Assembly (NCBI GenBank): GCA_000156295.1
Contig: DS999224.1
Location: 326,658 to 390,657, forward strand
Source of the DNA: a marine gamma proteobacterium HTCC2148
GTDB lineage: Bacteria > Pseudomonadota > Gammaproteobacteria > Pseudomonadales > Halieaceae
Direction: 5' to 3'
DNA: 64,000 nucleotides
The position numbers were made by a program, and so were the translations under genes. Shown here piece after piece: positions 35,792-45,266 of this stretch (position 1 is its first letter; every line of letters begins with the position of its first letter). A model generated the notes under the pieces. The model searched no databases and was not told the origin of the DNA. It worked only from the letters and a program-made list of their open reading frames with translations.

Positions 35792-36940
35792 CTAAGAACA
35801 CGAATTCCAAGAGACAAGCAATAAATCGTGTAACATCTTTGGTGAGACTTTCACTGGGTTGTTGTTCAACCTCTCCAAACTGATCTTGCTCTCTATCAGT
35901 TGGACATCAGTATCAGTCTTAATGCCGATAATCTGCAAATCAGTCTGTAGGCCAATTTCATCCATTGTTTTGTACCACTGCTTGCAACAGTCTTGCGCAT
36001 TGTCACAGCCAAACATGGAAAAAAGATCAGACATCACCTCGCTCAAATGGGCTTTGCCGCGTTTATCCGTAATATCCTCTTCGCCCGTCTCAGCGTGGAT
36101 AACAAAAAACTTTCCCAGCAGCAATGCTACTGCATGCCCATGCGGCACGTCAAAATATGTGGTAATCGGGTATGAGATTGCATGTGCTGCTGTTGTTTTT
36201 GTTATGTTGATTGCCTTTCCGGCCAGATAGGCTGCTTCAGCCATTATCTCCTTGGCCCTGCGGTCACCCCCATGCAACGATTTCAGTACCGGCAATACCA
36301 TCCTGATCGCACGGCTTGCATACGCCTTGCTTTCTTCAGTTGACCCGACAGACCAGTAGGATTCTATTGCCTGAGTCAACGCATCCATACTGCAGGAGGC
36401 AATAATAGGTGAAGGTACTTTGTGCGTGAGCAAAGCGTCTACGATGGCGTAATCAGGAAGAATAAAGTCATGCGCAAGAGAATACTTTACGTTTTCAATG
36501 TAGACCACCGCAAAATGCGTCGCTTCACTACCTGTGCCGGCGGTCGTTGGTACTGCAACGAAAGGAAGCCCTTTTGTTCTCACTAGATCTTGGTTCAGTA
36601 CTATTTCTTCTGTATTTTTCTCTACCTGGGCTGAGAGAATGACAATAAGTTTTCCCATGTCGATGACGCTACCGCCGCCAATAGCTATAACAATGTCTGG
36701 CTGTACCTCATCTATTAGACTTATGCCTGCCTGGGCATCCTCCAGTTTTGGGTTAGGTGTAAAGTCAGAAAACCTGATGACTTCACTTCCTTCCAAATAA
36801 GGATCTAATGCATCTTTTGCACCGGACTCGATATATGATTTTTTTCCTGTTACGAGCAGGATTTTTTTCGCTTGATGACTCCCGAGAATTTCCTTTACAT
36901 GCTCCAGGCTTCCGGGGCCGATAAATGCTTGCTGAGACAT
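35792..36940 (-). CDS. Iron-containing alcohol dehydrogenase, probable phosphonoacetaldehyde reductase
   Basis: A 382-residue group III (Fe/Zn) alcohol dehydrogenase, with the nucleotide motif IAIGGGSVIDMGK, GTGSEATHFAVVY, and metal-site segments DALTQAIESYWS, TTAAHAISYPITTYF and VPHGHAVALLLG. The Gln in DALTQ, where most members of the superfamily have His, and the ESYWS pattern are features I associate with phosphonoacetaldehyde reductases (PhpC type). It would reduce phosphonoacetaldehyde to 2-hydroxyethylphosphonate. It is last in a three-gene operon; its ATG overlaps the decarboxylase stop (TAATG). With no transaminase gene nearby, hydroxyethylphosphonate is a likelier product than 2-aminoethylphosphonate. 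Confidence 0.83.
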   Translation of the reverse strand: MSQQAFIGPGSLEHVKEILGSHQAKKILLVTGKKSYIESGAKDALDPYLEGSEVIRFSDFTPNPKLEDAQAGISLIDEVQPDIVIAIGGGSVIDMGKLIVILSAQVEKNTEEIVLNQDLVRTKGLPFVAVPTTAGTGSEATHFAVVYIENVKYSLAHDFILPDYAIVDALLTHKVPSPIIASCSMDALTQAIESYWSVGSTEESKAYASRAIRMVLPVLKSLHGGDRRAKEIMAEAAYLAGKAINITKTTAAHAISYPITTYFDVPHGHAVALLLGKFFVIHAETGEEDITDKRGKAHLSEVMSDLFSMFGCDNAQDCCKQWYKTMDEIGLQTDLQIIGIKTDTDVQLIESKISLERLNNNPVKVSPKMLHDLLLVSWNSCS

Positions 36941-38070
36941 TAGCGAATAAACCTCATCAGATCAGTTTTATTCTCAATGGGTGTTTTGGTCGGACGCCCA
37001 AGATCCTTTCGAAAGCCTTTTTTGACCTTGATTTCTAGCAAGGAGGGCCCCGGCACATTCTTAAGACTCAGCATTGCTTCATGAATTTCGTCCGCGGTTT
37101 TAACCTGCAAAACCTCTGCATAACCCACCGCATCTGCGATAGCTGGAATATCAATTTGATGAGCTACCGTCGGTTGGCCGCCAACGGAATCGTGAGCACC
37201 ATTATTAAAAATAATATGGGTAAAATTTGAACATGCCACACTTGCATTGATCGCCATTGCTCCCATATGCATCAGTGCTGCGCCGTCGCCATCAAAGCAA
37301 TAAACTTGCCTGTCCGGTTTATGTAAGGCAATACCCAGAGCAATTTGGCTTGCATGCCCCATTCCGCCAACCGTTAAAAAATCTCTTTCATGACCGTGGC
37401 CCAGGGCTTCTCGATATTCAAAGAGCTCCCTGGATGCAACGCCTGTGGTGGAAACCACAATATCTTCACTGGCCATATTATCAATAACGATCTTGATGGC
37501 GTCTTCCCTTAACATTGGAAATTCTAAGCTGGTAGTGTTTTGAAGCTGATAGGAGGAGAAGCTGCCTTTTTTTACCACCAGGGCACAAGGTCTATTATTT
37601 TCCTTGGTTTCCGTGACGGCATTGCTAACTACATTCTGTACTTCACTAGAACTCATGCTAGGATTGATGATGTGAAAAGGCACTTCCATAGTCTGCAACA
37701 TCTCAAGTGTTGTTCGCCCCTGTTTTTTGTGCTGCGGCTCATCCTTTACGCCCGGCTCTCCTCTCCAGCCAATCATCAATAGTGATGGAACAGAGTAGAC
37801 TTCCGGATCTGCGAGGGACAATAGTGGATTGACGATATTGCCGAGACCGGAGTTCTGTAAATATATCAGGGGTATCTTGTTCGTTGCCAAGTGATAGCCA
37901 ATCCCTATCGCAAACGCATTTCCCTCATTGGCGGCAATAATGTGGTTTCCCATAATCGCATTGTCACTTATGTAGGCACATATATCTTTCAGTAAGGAAT
38001 CAGGGACACCGGAATAAAACTCAATACCCGCTTGAGTAAGTGTGTCGAAAAAAAAGTCTGGCTCAATCAT
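36940..38070 (-). CDS. Phosphonopyruvate decarboxylase
   Basis: A thiamine-diphosphate enzyme that decarboxylates phosphonopyruvate to phosphonoacetaldehyde; this irreversible step pulls the unfavourable PEP mutase reaction forward. The 376-residue protein has the N-terminal GVPDSLLKD and AANEGNAFAIGIGYHLAT, and the cofactor motif from FDGDGAALMHMG to FNNGAHDSVGG. It is the family's usual length. It overlaps both neighbours by one base through TAATG junctions, so the operon is translationally coupled. Confidence 0.93.
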   Translation of the reverse strand: MIEPDFFFDTLTQAGIEFYSGVPDSLLKDICAYISDNAIMGNHIIAANEGNAFAIGIGYHLATNKIPLIYLQNSGLGNIVNPLLSLADPEVYSVPSLLMIGWRGEPGVKDEPQHKKQGRTTLEMLQTMEVPFHIINPSMSSSEVQNVVSNAVTETKENNRPCALVVKKGSFSSYQLQNTTSLEFPMLREDAIKIVIDNMASEDIVVSTTGVASRELFEYREALGHGHERDFLTVGGMGHASQIALGIALHKPDRQVYCFDGDGAALMHMGAMAINASVACSNFTHIIFNNGAHDSVGGQPTVAHQIDIPAIADAVGYAEVLQVKTADEIHEAMLSLKNVPGPSLLEIKVKKGFRKDLGRPTKTPIENKTDLMRFIR

Positions 38071-39374
38071 TATTTTGTTCCCGGAATAAGTTCCAGAATT
38101 TCCTTAATGGATAAACACAGATCATCGCATTCTAGCGAGCGGCCATTCTCTAGAATTAACTGAGCCACTTTCAACATTGCTGGGTAAGAGCTGCGCAGCA
38201 TATGGTTTGCATAGCATACAATGCTGACGCCTCTGTCCTGCCATTCTGCTTCAGTGATTTCGTTAAAACTTGTTGGCACAACCATTAAAGGAACCCTGCT
38301 CTGAAAGTTCCCATATTTCTCGCAAAACTCGAATATCTCCGCCGGATCCTTTTGGCGACTGTGAATCATAATTGCATCGGTACCGGCCTCAATATAGGCC
38401 TTTGCCCTAGCAAGGGCATCTTCCATGCCCGCCTCAAGAATCAGGCTTTCAATTCTTGATATGATCATGAAATCATCTGTAACTTGCGCCGCTTTTCCTG
38501 CTCGCAGTTTATTCTGAAAATTTTCAATGGAGTCCTGTGTCTGATCGACTTCAGTGCCGAACAGTGAGTTTTTCTTCAGGCCAACTTTATCTTCAATGAC
38601 AACCGCACTGACGCCCAGGCGTTCTAACGAGCGTACAGTGAAAGCAAAGTGTTCAATTTTTCCACCGGTATCTCCATCAAAGATCATTGGCTTGGTGGTG
38701 ACTTCAAAAATGTCATTCACTGATGTCATTCGTGACGTCATATCAACCGCTTCAATATCAGGTTTACCCTTGGCAGTTGAATCAGTAAGACTGCTGGACC
38801 ACATGGCATCAAACTCAACGTTTTTACCATTTCTGCTTGCCACTGTTTTTTCGGTAATCAGACCTGAAAGACCGTGGTGTACTTCGTTGACACTTATCAA
38901 TGGCTTGGCCTGTAACAGGCGCCTCAGCATTCCCAGTCTTATGCTCGGAGTTGTCCCCAGGTCTTTAACTGCTTCATTCAATTGCGTTGATGAAATGCCC
39001 TGGGTGTATGCTATTTCAACTAACCCCCCACCCCACTGCGCCAGAGTTTCGACCACCTGATCACGTGTCTGTTTTTGCACCCCGTCTTTCCAATCATCAC
39101 CATGGACAACAATATCGGGTTTGAGTTTTTCAAGATTTGGACGGTAATCCAAAGTGTTCTGTGCTATTACACTTACAACGCCTTTGATGTTCTCAATAAC
39201 AAGCTTTCTTTGCTCATATTGCATGTAGGGCAATCTTTTATAACTTGCAATAGCCTCGTCAGTCAGCAGGCCAACAGTCACGTCACCCAATTTGGCGGCT
39301 TCCTTCAGTATGTTCATGTGCCCCGGGTGTACTAGGTCAGCACTCATGCCTACATAGACGCTTTTTTTATTCAC
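38070..39374 (-). CDS. Cytidylyltransferase-like domain fused to phosphoenolpyruvate mutase
   Basis: PEP mutase makes the carbon-phosphorus bond by rearranging PEP to phosphonopyruvate. Residues about 1-140 form a glycerol-3-phosphate cytidylyltransferase-type domain with HPGH (16-19) and TQGISST (124-130). Residues about 155-434 are the mutase, with FDGDTGG (232-238) and [10 protein letters not shown] (261-270), all catalytic elements. The N-terminal domain is predicted to activate the finished phosphonate as a CMP ester, as PntC does for aminoethylphosphonate. The start is GTG 39374 with GGAAATAAAA upstream; the ORF overlaps the next gene by one base (TAATG). Mutase assignment is firm; the nucleotide and substrate of the N-terminal domain are inferred. 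Confidence 0.92.
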   Translation of the reverse strand: MNKKSVYVGMSADLVHPGHMNILKEAAKLGDVTVGLLTDEAIASYKRLPYMQYEQRKLVIENIKGVVSVIAQNTLDYRPNLEKLKPDIVVHGDDWKDGVQKQTRDQVVETLAQWGGGLVEIAYTQGISSTQLNEAVKDLGTTPSIRLGMLRRLLQAKPLISVNEVHHGLSGLITEKTVASRNGKNVEFDAMWSSSLTDSTAKGKPDIEAVDMTSRMTSVNDIFEVTTKPMIFDGDTGGKIEHFAFTVRSLERLGVSAVVIEDKVGLKKNSLFGTEVDQTQDSIENFQNKLRAGKAAQVTDDFMIISRIESLILEAGMEDALARAKAYIEAGTDAIMIHSRQKDPAEIFEFCEKYGNFQSRVPLMVVPTSFNEITEAEWQDRGVSIVCYANHMLRSSYPAMLKVAQLILENGRSLECDDLCLSIKEILELIPGTK

Positions 39375-39886
39375 TTTTATTTCCTATTATTCAGGTTTGC
39401 CGGGAACAATAATATTCGCCACGCTTGTATCGACTAGTTTGACTAAGAGGGGGCTAGCTCTATCACCTATAGCCAACTTGCAATGTTATCGGCCCCAGGT
39501 TGTTACATCGAAAGCCTGTTGTTTGGGGTGGGAATTAATAAGAGTTATAGTAATTTCTAACCGCGTATGTAGCAAGAGATCCCATAACCTTGTTGAATCG
39601 ACCCCTTTGTTGCGCGCTCGTGTCGCCGACTATTCATTCACTGAATCACATACCACTGCCTTTACTGTGAGGATTTTGATAATTAGCCTCTGTGTTAGGA
39701 GATCATCCAAGACCTGCTGCCAGACTTTCCCTAGCTGCATTTGCTGATCAAGAGACGATGACCGCTGGTTGCAGTATCCAGGTTGACGTGAATAGTTCTG
39801 GAACGTTTAGCGAATCACCCGGTACAACGTAATAGTGCGCAACTGGTGGAGCTGTTAGGCTGAATTCTGGCGTAGCGCACCCGGTT
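39375..39886. other. 512-base intergenic region, no convincing gene
   Basis: It lies between the glycerophosphotransferase gene and the phosphonate operon, both on the minus strand. An open frame of 116 codons exists on the plus strand (39397-39747) but has poor codon use and no recognisable family. A promoter for the phosphonate operon should be here, but none was found with confidence. Confidence 0.35.
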
Positions 39887-41050
39887 TTACCGGTACCTCT
39901 CGATAATCCCGCAAATTCTTTCTGCTGCTCGCCCATCTGCATTGTTATCGTACATGCGTCTCTTAACTTCTGCATGTGGAATCCCGTAGTCGGCTTTATA
40001 GGCGGATCGATCGTCTAAATACTCTCCCAGAGACGTCGTTAACTCATCCAGGTTTTGTACCAGTTTGCCGAAACGGTTTTCCGGCCCAAGAGAGAAACCT
40101 TTTTTGAATGGGTGAGGTACATCCAAAAATATGGTTGGTCGGTCCAGCAGCATGAAATCAAAAACGATAGAAGACCAGTCTGACACCAGGCAATCAGTAA
40201 TCAGCAGTATTTCCTCGGTGTTGGGGTAGCGCGAGTGCGGGCGAAAAAGAATAGATGGATACGCCGAGAGGTCGCTTTCACCACTGTTTAAATGGGTGCG
40301 AAAAATGCACAGGGCATTGTTTTCAGCGCATATGAGCTCCAGAGCGCCAAAGAATTCATCTTCTGCTTTATCAAAGGGCAGAATATTTCGATTCGGATCG
40401 CCCTGTTGCCAGGTGGGCGCAAAAAGTAGGATCTTTTTTTCAGATTCACTAATTCCGAGATCATCCCTGATTTTCGAGCTTATCGGGGGTTGGTTTACCA
40501 GTATGTCAGTGCGAGCGTAACCAGCGCTGACCAGCTTCTCTTCGTTGAATCCAAACTTACTTTGGTACACGCTCCTCACAGCGTTTGAGGTAACAAAGGC
40601 CATTTCGTATTGGCGCTGAGTGCTGAAGTCTTCTTCGTCGAAACCCTTCAGGGGGATGGCATGCCAGACGTCAAAAAAAGGGATATTGGTCAACTTAAGC
40701 ATGATTTTCAGGCTATGCAGACCGTGATCAGAAACTATAGCGAACGCGCTGGCCACGGTAAGGGCATTCAATGGGTTAATACCGTTGATGGGGTTAAATC
40801 CCGCCAGTTGTAACTCCTTACAGTAAGCGGGATCCATGGTGAGGAACCGCATGTCAATCTTGCTCTGTGGTTCGTTTAGATTGAAGTCGTAAAGTGCTTT
40901 TAGGTTTCCATTCAGTTTATGCCCATAAAGCAAACAAACACCGCTGTGCTTTTTGATTCTCAATAACTTAATAAATGTAGCCGCCACCACAGTTATGGTA
41001 AAGAGTAATAAATAGAGCCAGTGAGATGGATTCCGGTTATTAATTTTCAT
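39887..41050 (-). CDS. CDP-glycerol glycerophosphotransferase family protein (TagB-like)
   Basis: A 387-residue protein with an N-terminal membrane anchor (about residues 11-30) and a GT-B catalytic part: DHGLHSLKIM and FFDVWHAIPLKGF in the first half, APTWQQGDPNRN, and the nucleotide-site motif CLVSDWSSIVFDFMLLDRP near 286-304. Family members transfer glycerol phosphate or ribitol phosphate from CDP-alditols to surface polymers. Lying directly upstream of a phosphonate operon, it is a good candidate to transfer a CMP-activated phosphonate to a glycan; that is inference. The ATG at 41050 overlaps the end of a small upstream frame by 11 bases. Confidence 0.82.
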   Translation of the reverse strand: MKINNRNPSHWLYLLLFTITVVAATFIKLLRIKKHSGVCLLYGHKLNGNLKALYDFNLNEPQSKIDMRFLTMDPAYCKELQLAGFNPINGINPLNALTVASAFAIVSDHGLHSLKIMLKLTNIPFFDVWHAIPLKGFDEEDFSTQRQYEMAFVTSNAVRSVYQSKFGFNEEKLVSAGYARTDILVNQPPISSKIRDDLGISESEKKILLFAPTWQQGDPNRNILPFDKAEDEFFGALELICAENNALCIFRTHLNSGESDLSAYPSILFRPHSRYPNTEEILLITDCLVSDWSSIVFDFMLLDRPTIFLDVPHPFKKGFSLGPENRFGKLVQNLDELTTSLGEYLDDRSAYKADYGIPHAEVKRRMYDNNADGRAAERICGIIERYR

Positions 41051-41309
41051 GGCAGCACCCAGACTCCGGCTTTTGGTACGTGGTTACATGTTCCAGGCAG
41101 TCAGGGAGTTCAACGATCCTAATGGTGCTCCCGTCGAGCGCATAGTTACTCAGTAGATATGGAAAAAGAGTCTTCCTCTTTGGTAATGCTGCAAGTCGGT
41201 AGTTGGGTGATTTTTGTGCAAGTTGTTGCTCTGCTCTACAGGCACAGGCACAGGCACAGGCAATTGAAGGCAATGGGCGACAAATCTTTGTGGTCTTGTT
41301 GATTTCCAT
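41040..41309 (-). CDS. Possible small protein, unrecognised
   Basis: An 89-codon frame starting ATG at 41309 whose stop overlaps the glycerophosphotransferase start by 11 bases, as translationally coupled genes do. The sequence is unfamiliar, contains an alternating Ala-Cys run made by a hexanucleotide repeat, and has no signal peptide or domain. It could be a leader peptide, a remnant of a lost gene, or chance. Low certainty. Confidence 0.25.
   Translation of the reverse strand: MEINKTTKICRPLPSIACACACACRAEQQLAQKSPNYRLAALPKRKTLFPYLLSNYALDGSTIRIVELPDCLEHVTTYQKPESGCCHEN
41239..41262. repeat. Hexanucleotide tandem repeat (CAGGCA)4
   Basis: Four perfect head-to-tail copies of CAGGCA. Copy-number change would add or remove two residues (Ala-Cys) from the small frame that contains it, without shifting frame. 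It lies about 190 bases upstream of the glycerophosphotransferase start, so it could also affect spacing in its leader. Confidence 0.85.
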
Positions 41310-41370
41310 GGCCTGCGTTAACGTGCACTAATTGACAAGATTCGACGAAACATATCGGGATGTAATAGAC

Positions 41371-42114
41371 ATGTCACGCCCTAAATTTGGAGAAAGGGAA
41401 AATGAACCCATTGTCCCCGATATAAAAGAGATTAAAGAGTTTTACGACTCTGTGTACCATGCCAAGGCTCCGGACTCTTATGAAGAGAGTATGGCGCGGC
41501 ATTACTCCTCACTATTTCGTCGGCTTGGGCTCCGGGCAGGTCAGCGAGTTTTGGATGTGGCCTGCGGTACGGGCGGTTGGCTCAAACATTGCAGCGCTGA
41601 AGGCCTGGAAGTTGCCGGTATTGATCTTTCGGAACGGGCCATCGGCTTTTGCGATGAATCCATGCCTAATGGTGAGTTTTATGCCCAGCCAGCTGAATCA
41701 TTACCTTTCGAGGCGGATAGCTTTGATGTTGTGACGTGTCTGGGTTCGCTAGAGCATTTCGTTGATCCGGCGGCCAGCCTCCGGGAAATGGCTCGGGTTG
41801 CAAAGCCGGGGGCGGTAATTGTGCTATTGGTGCCCAATAAGGACTTTCTTACCCGTAAGCTTGGTTTGTTCGCTGGCACGTACCAGGTGGATGCAAAAGA
41901 AGTGGTTCGCACTTTGGACGAATGGCAATCGCTGTTTCAGGTCGCGGACTTGAAGGTTATTGAGCGTTGGAAGGATCTACATGTCTTGAATTTGAGCTGG
42001 GTGACCACCGGTAAATGGTACTTTTGGCCTGTAAGAGCTGTGCAGGCATTGTGTCTTCCGTTGTGGCCCCTCAAGTGGCAATACCAGGTTTATCATCGGT
42101 GCACGATGCTTTGA
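41371..42114 (+). CDS. SAM-dependent methyltransferase
   Basis: A 247-residue class I methyltransferase. Motif I is RVLDVACGTGGWL (about 59-71), with GIDLSERAI, and motif IV-like VVTCLGSLEHFVDP. It is similar to UbiE/Methyltransf_11 enzymes that occur beside glycosyltransferases and probably methylates a glycan or lipid-linked intermediate. ATG 41371 is preferred; a TTG at 41332 would add 13 residues. Its 3' end overlaps the glycosyltransferase start, so the two are coupled. Confidence 0.83.
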   Translation: MSRPKFGERENEPIVPDIKEIKEFYDSVYHAKAPDSYEESMARHYSSLFRRLGLRAGQRVLDVACGTGGWLKHCSAEGLEVAGIDLSERAIGFCDESMPNGEFYAQPAESLPFEADSFDVVTCLGSLEHFVDPAASLREMARVAKPGAVIVLLVPNKDFLTRKLGLFAGTYQVDAKEVVRTLDEWQSLFQVADLKVIERWKDLHVLNLSWVTTGKWYFWPVRAVQALCLPLWPLKWQYQVYHRCTML

Positions 42115-43190
42115 GTGATGACAAGAAACTGAAAATTATTTTTATCTCTAGAGCTTTTCCGCCGGTGGTGGGCGGTATCGAGAAACAGAATTTTGAGCTT
42201 AGCCAGGCCCTTGGCAAAATATCAAATGTATCGCTTATCGCCAATGTACGAGGCAAGTCTTTTCTCCCGGCCTTTTTTGTGACGTGTTTTTTCAAAGCTC
42301 TTTACCGCGCCCCTTGCACAGACGTGATTTTGCTGGGAGATGGTGTGCTGGCACCTGTTGGCTGGTTACTGCGTTTATTCACGGGGCGTCCCGTCAGCGC
42401 CGTAGTGCATGGATTGGATATAACCTATAAGAACGTTTTGTATCAACGAATTTGGGTCAGGTTCTGCCTTGCAAGACTCGACCGACTCTTCGCCGTAGGT
42501 AACGAGACTATCCGCCAGGCACAAGCTCGCGGGATTGAGGGGACGAAGTGTCGTTTTATCCCTAATGGTGTTTCCTTGATGGAAACTGCTCCGCTGTTAG
42601 ATGATGAATCTACTCGAATTCAACGTAAAGCAGACCAATTCTATGTGCTGACACTCGGACGCTTGGTGGAGCGAAAGGGTGTTGAGTGGTTTGTCACTAA
42701 CGTGGTATCCGGGTTACCAGAACATGTGCATTACTGGATTGCCGGCGATGGGCCAAATAGGACGGATATTGAACTGGCTGTCTCCTGTCTGACTGATCCT
42801 TCACGTGTGACGGTATTTGGACCGGTCAGCGATGCCGAAAAAGCGGCGCTGTTGGAGCAAGCCGATCTTTTTGTGCAGCCGAATATTCCAATAACAGGTG
42901 ACATGGAAGGCTTCGGTCTTGTTGTTCTTGAAGCCGCTTGCGCAGGAATGCCCGTGGTGGCTTCGCGCCTGGAGGGCCTGGTGGACGCGGTTACTGATGG
43001 CGTGAACGGGGTGTTGGTGGAAAGTGGCAATGTAGAAGAGTTTATTTCTGCTATTGGTGGTTTCGCCGTTGATCCCGGCAAGTCACGCGAATTTGGCGAG
43101 CGAGCGCGAGACTATACGCTAACGCATTGTCGGTGGGATGATATTGCCAAGACGTATCGGGACGAACTTGAAGGCTTGGTTGAAAGGTGA
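42099..43190 (+). CDS. Glycosyltransferase family 4
   Basis: A 363-residue GT-B enzyme. The N-terminal domain starts KIIFISRAFPPVVGGIEKQN, the acceptor-side Gly-rich loop. The C-terminal domain has LGRLVERKGV, IAGDGPNR, and the nucleotide-sugar motif EGFGLVVLEAACAGMPVVAS. It transfers a sugar from a nucleotide donor to a growing chain on the cytoplasmic side of the membrane. Start is uncertain: GTG 42099 or TTG 42111 (the latter overlapping the methyltransferase stop as TTGA). It marks the right end of the glycan island, converging on dxs. Confidence 0.87.
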   Translation: MHDALSDDKKLKIIFISRAFPPVVGGIEKQNFELSQALGKISNVSLIANVRGKSFLPAFFVTCFFKALYRAPCTDVILLGDGVLAPVGWLLRLFTGRPVSAVVHGLDITYKNVLYQRIWVRFCLARLDRLFAVGNETIRQAQARGIEGTKCRFIPNGVSLMETAPLLDDESTRIQRKADQFYVLTLGRLVERKGVEWFVTNVVSGLPEHVHYWIAGDGPNRTDIELAVSCLTDPSRVTVFGPVSDAEKAALLEQADLFVQPNIPITGDMEGFGLVVLEAACAGMPVVASRLEGLVDAVTDGVNGVLVESGNVEEFISAIGGFAVDPGKSREFGERARDYTLTHCRWDDIAKTYRDELEGLVER

Positions 43191-43215
43191 GGAATTTCGG
43201 GTTTAGCCGCTAGAA

Positions 43216-45201
43216 TTAGGTTCTCCTTAACGCTGCTTTTGCGGGAATCACAGCGTTTGCTGCGGGGGTTTCGAGGGTTGATCCCAGGGGCATTGAATCT
43301 GTGGACAGTCTAGATTGCACGGAGATCTCGATTCCTGCGCTATCCAAACCCAACTCAGCCAACTGCGCGCTGTGATCACTGTGCTCGACATAACCATCTG
43401 GAATACCCAGGTGCAAAACGGCTGTGGCAATGCCTGCGCCAGCGAGTAACTCACTCACGGCTGCACCAGCGCCGCCAGCTATCGCGTTTTCCTCTAACGT
43501 CACAATCAAGTCGTGGCTTTCAGCGAGTTCTCGCACTTTGGTTTCATCCATTGGCTTTACCCAGCGCATATCAACCAGAGTTGTGCCCAGCTTCTCTGCT
43601 GCTTCACGCGCAGCGGGAAGCAGGGTACCGAAGTTGAGGATGGCGACGCGGCTGCCCTCTAGCAGGGTGACGGACTTACCAATCTCCAGAGATGCCATCG
43701 CTTTAGCTATGCTGGCGCCAGGCCCGGTTCCGCGCGGGTAACGCACAGCAGCGGGCCCTGGATGTTGGTATGCGGAGTGCAAAATCTGCCGGCATTCGTT
43801 TTCATCTGACGGCGCACCAATCACCATGTTTGGGATACAGCGCAAAAAGCTCAAATCAAACGCCCCGTGATGCGTCGGTCCGTCCTGACCCACCAGTCCT
43901 GCCCGATCGATGCCGAAAGTCACATCAAGATTCTGAAGCGCAACGTCATGGATGAGTTGGTCATACCCACGCTGCAGGAACGTGGAGTAAATCGCCACTA
44001 CTGGTTTGAGGCCATCGCAGGCCATGCCTGCGGCCAGTGTTACGGCGTGCTGTTCGGCGATAGCCACATCGTAATAACGATCGGGGAAGCGCTCGGCGAA
44101 ATCCACCATGCCTGAGCCTTCGCACATGGCGGGGGTAATACCGACCAGCCTCTCGTCTTGTTCTGCCATGTCGCACAACCACTGGCCAAAGACGTCCTGG
44201 TATTTCGGCAGCTTCGGGGCGGCCGGCTTCGGTTTTGGCGGAGCTGCGTCCTCGGGCTTTGTCGATTTAGGCTCAACCTTGTTAAGCGCATGATAGCCCA
44301 CCGGGTCTTCCTCGGCGGGCTTGAACCCTTTGCCTTTCACAGTACGGATATGCAGGAACTGTGGTCCCTCCAAATCCTTCATGTTTTCTAGTGTCTTTAC
44401 CAGCTGTGGCAGGTCGTGGCCATCGAGCGGACCGATATAGTGAAAGCCCAGCTCTTCAAACATGGTGCTCGGTGCGACCATGCCTTTCATATGTTCTTCG
44501 GTGCGCTTGGCCCATTCCCACAGGAAGCTAAACCGCTCCAAAAAGCGCTTTGAGCGTTCGCGCATGCCGAGGTAGGTTTTGGTGGCCCAGATTTTAGCGA
44601 AGTAGGTCGCCAGGCCGCCGGTATTGTGGCCGATGGACATCTGGTTGTCGTTGAGTATGACCAGCATATTAGGGCGCTCATGGCCTGCATGAGCCAGGGC
44701 TTCAAAGGCCATGCCGCCGGTGATGGCGCCATCGCCTATTACGGCGATGGCTTTGCGATCGCTACCCTGTTGCCGCGCGGCCAGGGCCATGCCCATGGCG
44801 GCTGAGATGCTGGTAGAAGAGTGCCCTACACCGAAGGTGTCGTATTCGCTTTCGCTGCGTTTGGGGAAGCCCGACAGGCCGCCAGCGTGGCGCATGGTGT
44901 GCATTTGCTGCATGCGGCCCGTTAGAATCTTGTGGGGGTAGGTTTGGTGCCCCACGTCCCAGACGATGCGGTCTTCCGGGGTATTGAATACATAGTGCAG
45001 GGCAACGGTGAGTTCAACGACACCCAGGCCAGCACCAAAGTGCCCGCCCGATTGGCCTACGCTGTACAAAAGGTAGGCGCGCAGCTCCTCTGCCAGCTGT
45101 TCTAGCTGAACCTTATCGAACCCGTTTAGCACCGACCTGTCTGCGTCGACAGCGCTCAGTAACGGAGTATCGGGAGGTGTGAGGGGAATTTCCGAAAACA
45201 T
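43216..45201 (-). CDS. dxs: 1-deoxy-D-xylulose-5-phosphate synthase
   Basis: A thiamine-diphosphate transketolase-like enzyme that condenses pyruvate and glyceraldehyde 3-phosphate, the entry of the MEP isoprenoid pathway. The 661-residue protein has [17 protein letters not shown], the ThDP motif [15 protein letters not shown] with [19 protein letters not shown], and [14 protein letters not shown] Pro/Lys-rich linker of about 30 residues between domains and a C-terminal extension make it longer than E. coli Dxs (620). In many relatives it sits with xseB-ispA; here 17 kb of glycan genes lie between. Confidence 0.96.
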   Translation of the reverse strand: MFSEIPLTPPDTPLLSAVDADRSVLNGFDKVQLEQLAEELRAYLLYSVGQSGGHFGAGLGVVELTVALHYVFNTPEDRIVWDVGHQTYPHKILTGRMQQMHTMRHAGGLSGFPKRSESEYDTFGVGHSSTSISAAMGMALAARQQGSDRKAIAVIGDGAITGGMAFEALAHAGHERPNMLVILNDNQMSIGHNTGGLATYFAKIWATKTYLGMRERSKRFLERFSFLWEWAKRTEEHMKGMVAPSTMFEELGFHYIGPLDGHDLPQLVKTLENMKDLEGPQFLHIRTVKGKGFKPAEEDPVGYHALNKVEPKSTKPEDAAPPKPKPAAPKLPKYQDVFGQWLCDMAEQDERLVGITPAMCEGSGMVDFAERFPDRYYDVAIAEQHAVTLAAGMACDGLKPVVAIYSTFLQRGYDQLIHDVALQNLDVTFGIDRAGLVGQDGPTHHGAFDLSFLRCIPNMVIGAPSDENECRQILHSAYQHPGPAAVRYPRGTGPGASIAKAMASLEIGKSVTLLEGSRVAILNFGTLLPAAREAAEKLGTTLVDMRWVKPMDETKVRELAESHDLIVTLEENAIAGGAGAAVSELLAGAGIATAVLHLGIPDGYVEHSDHSAQLAELGLDSAGIEISVQSRLSTDSMPLGSTLETPAANAVIPAKAALRRT

Positions 45202-45266
45202 GTGGCCAATTCTATCGCAAATCGATGTTGGTGTGGGCCTCAGTCTGTCGAATTAGCGTACACAGC

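Noticed and set aside
39397..39747. 116-codon plus-strand frame between pepM fusion and the glycerophosphotransferase gene
   Set aside because: Amino-acid composition is unusual (many Cys, Arg, Ser), with no ribosome binding site and no family; probably chance.
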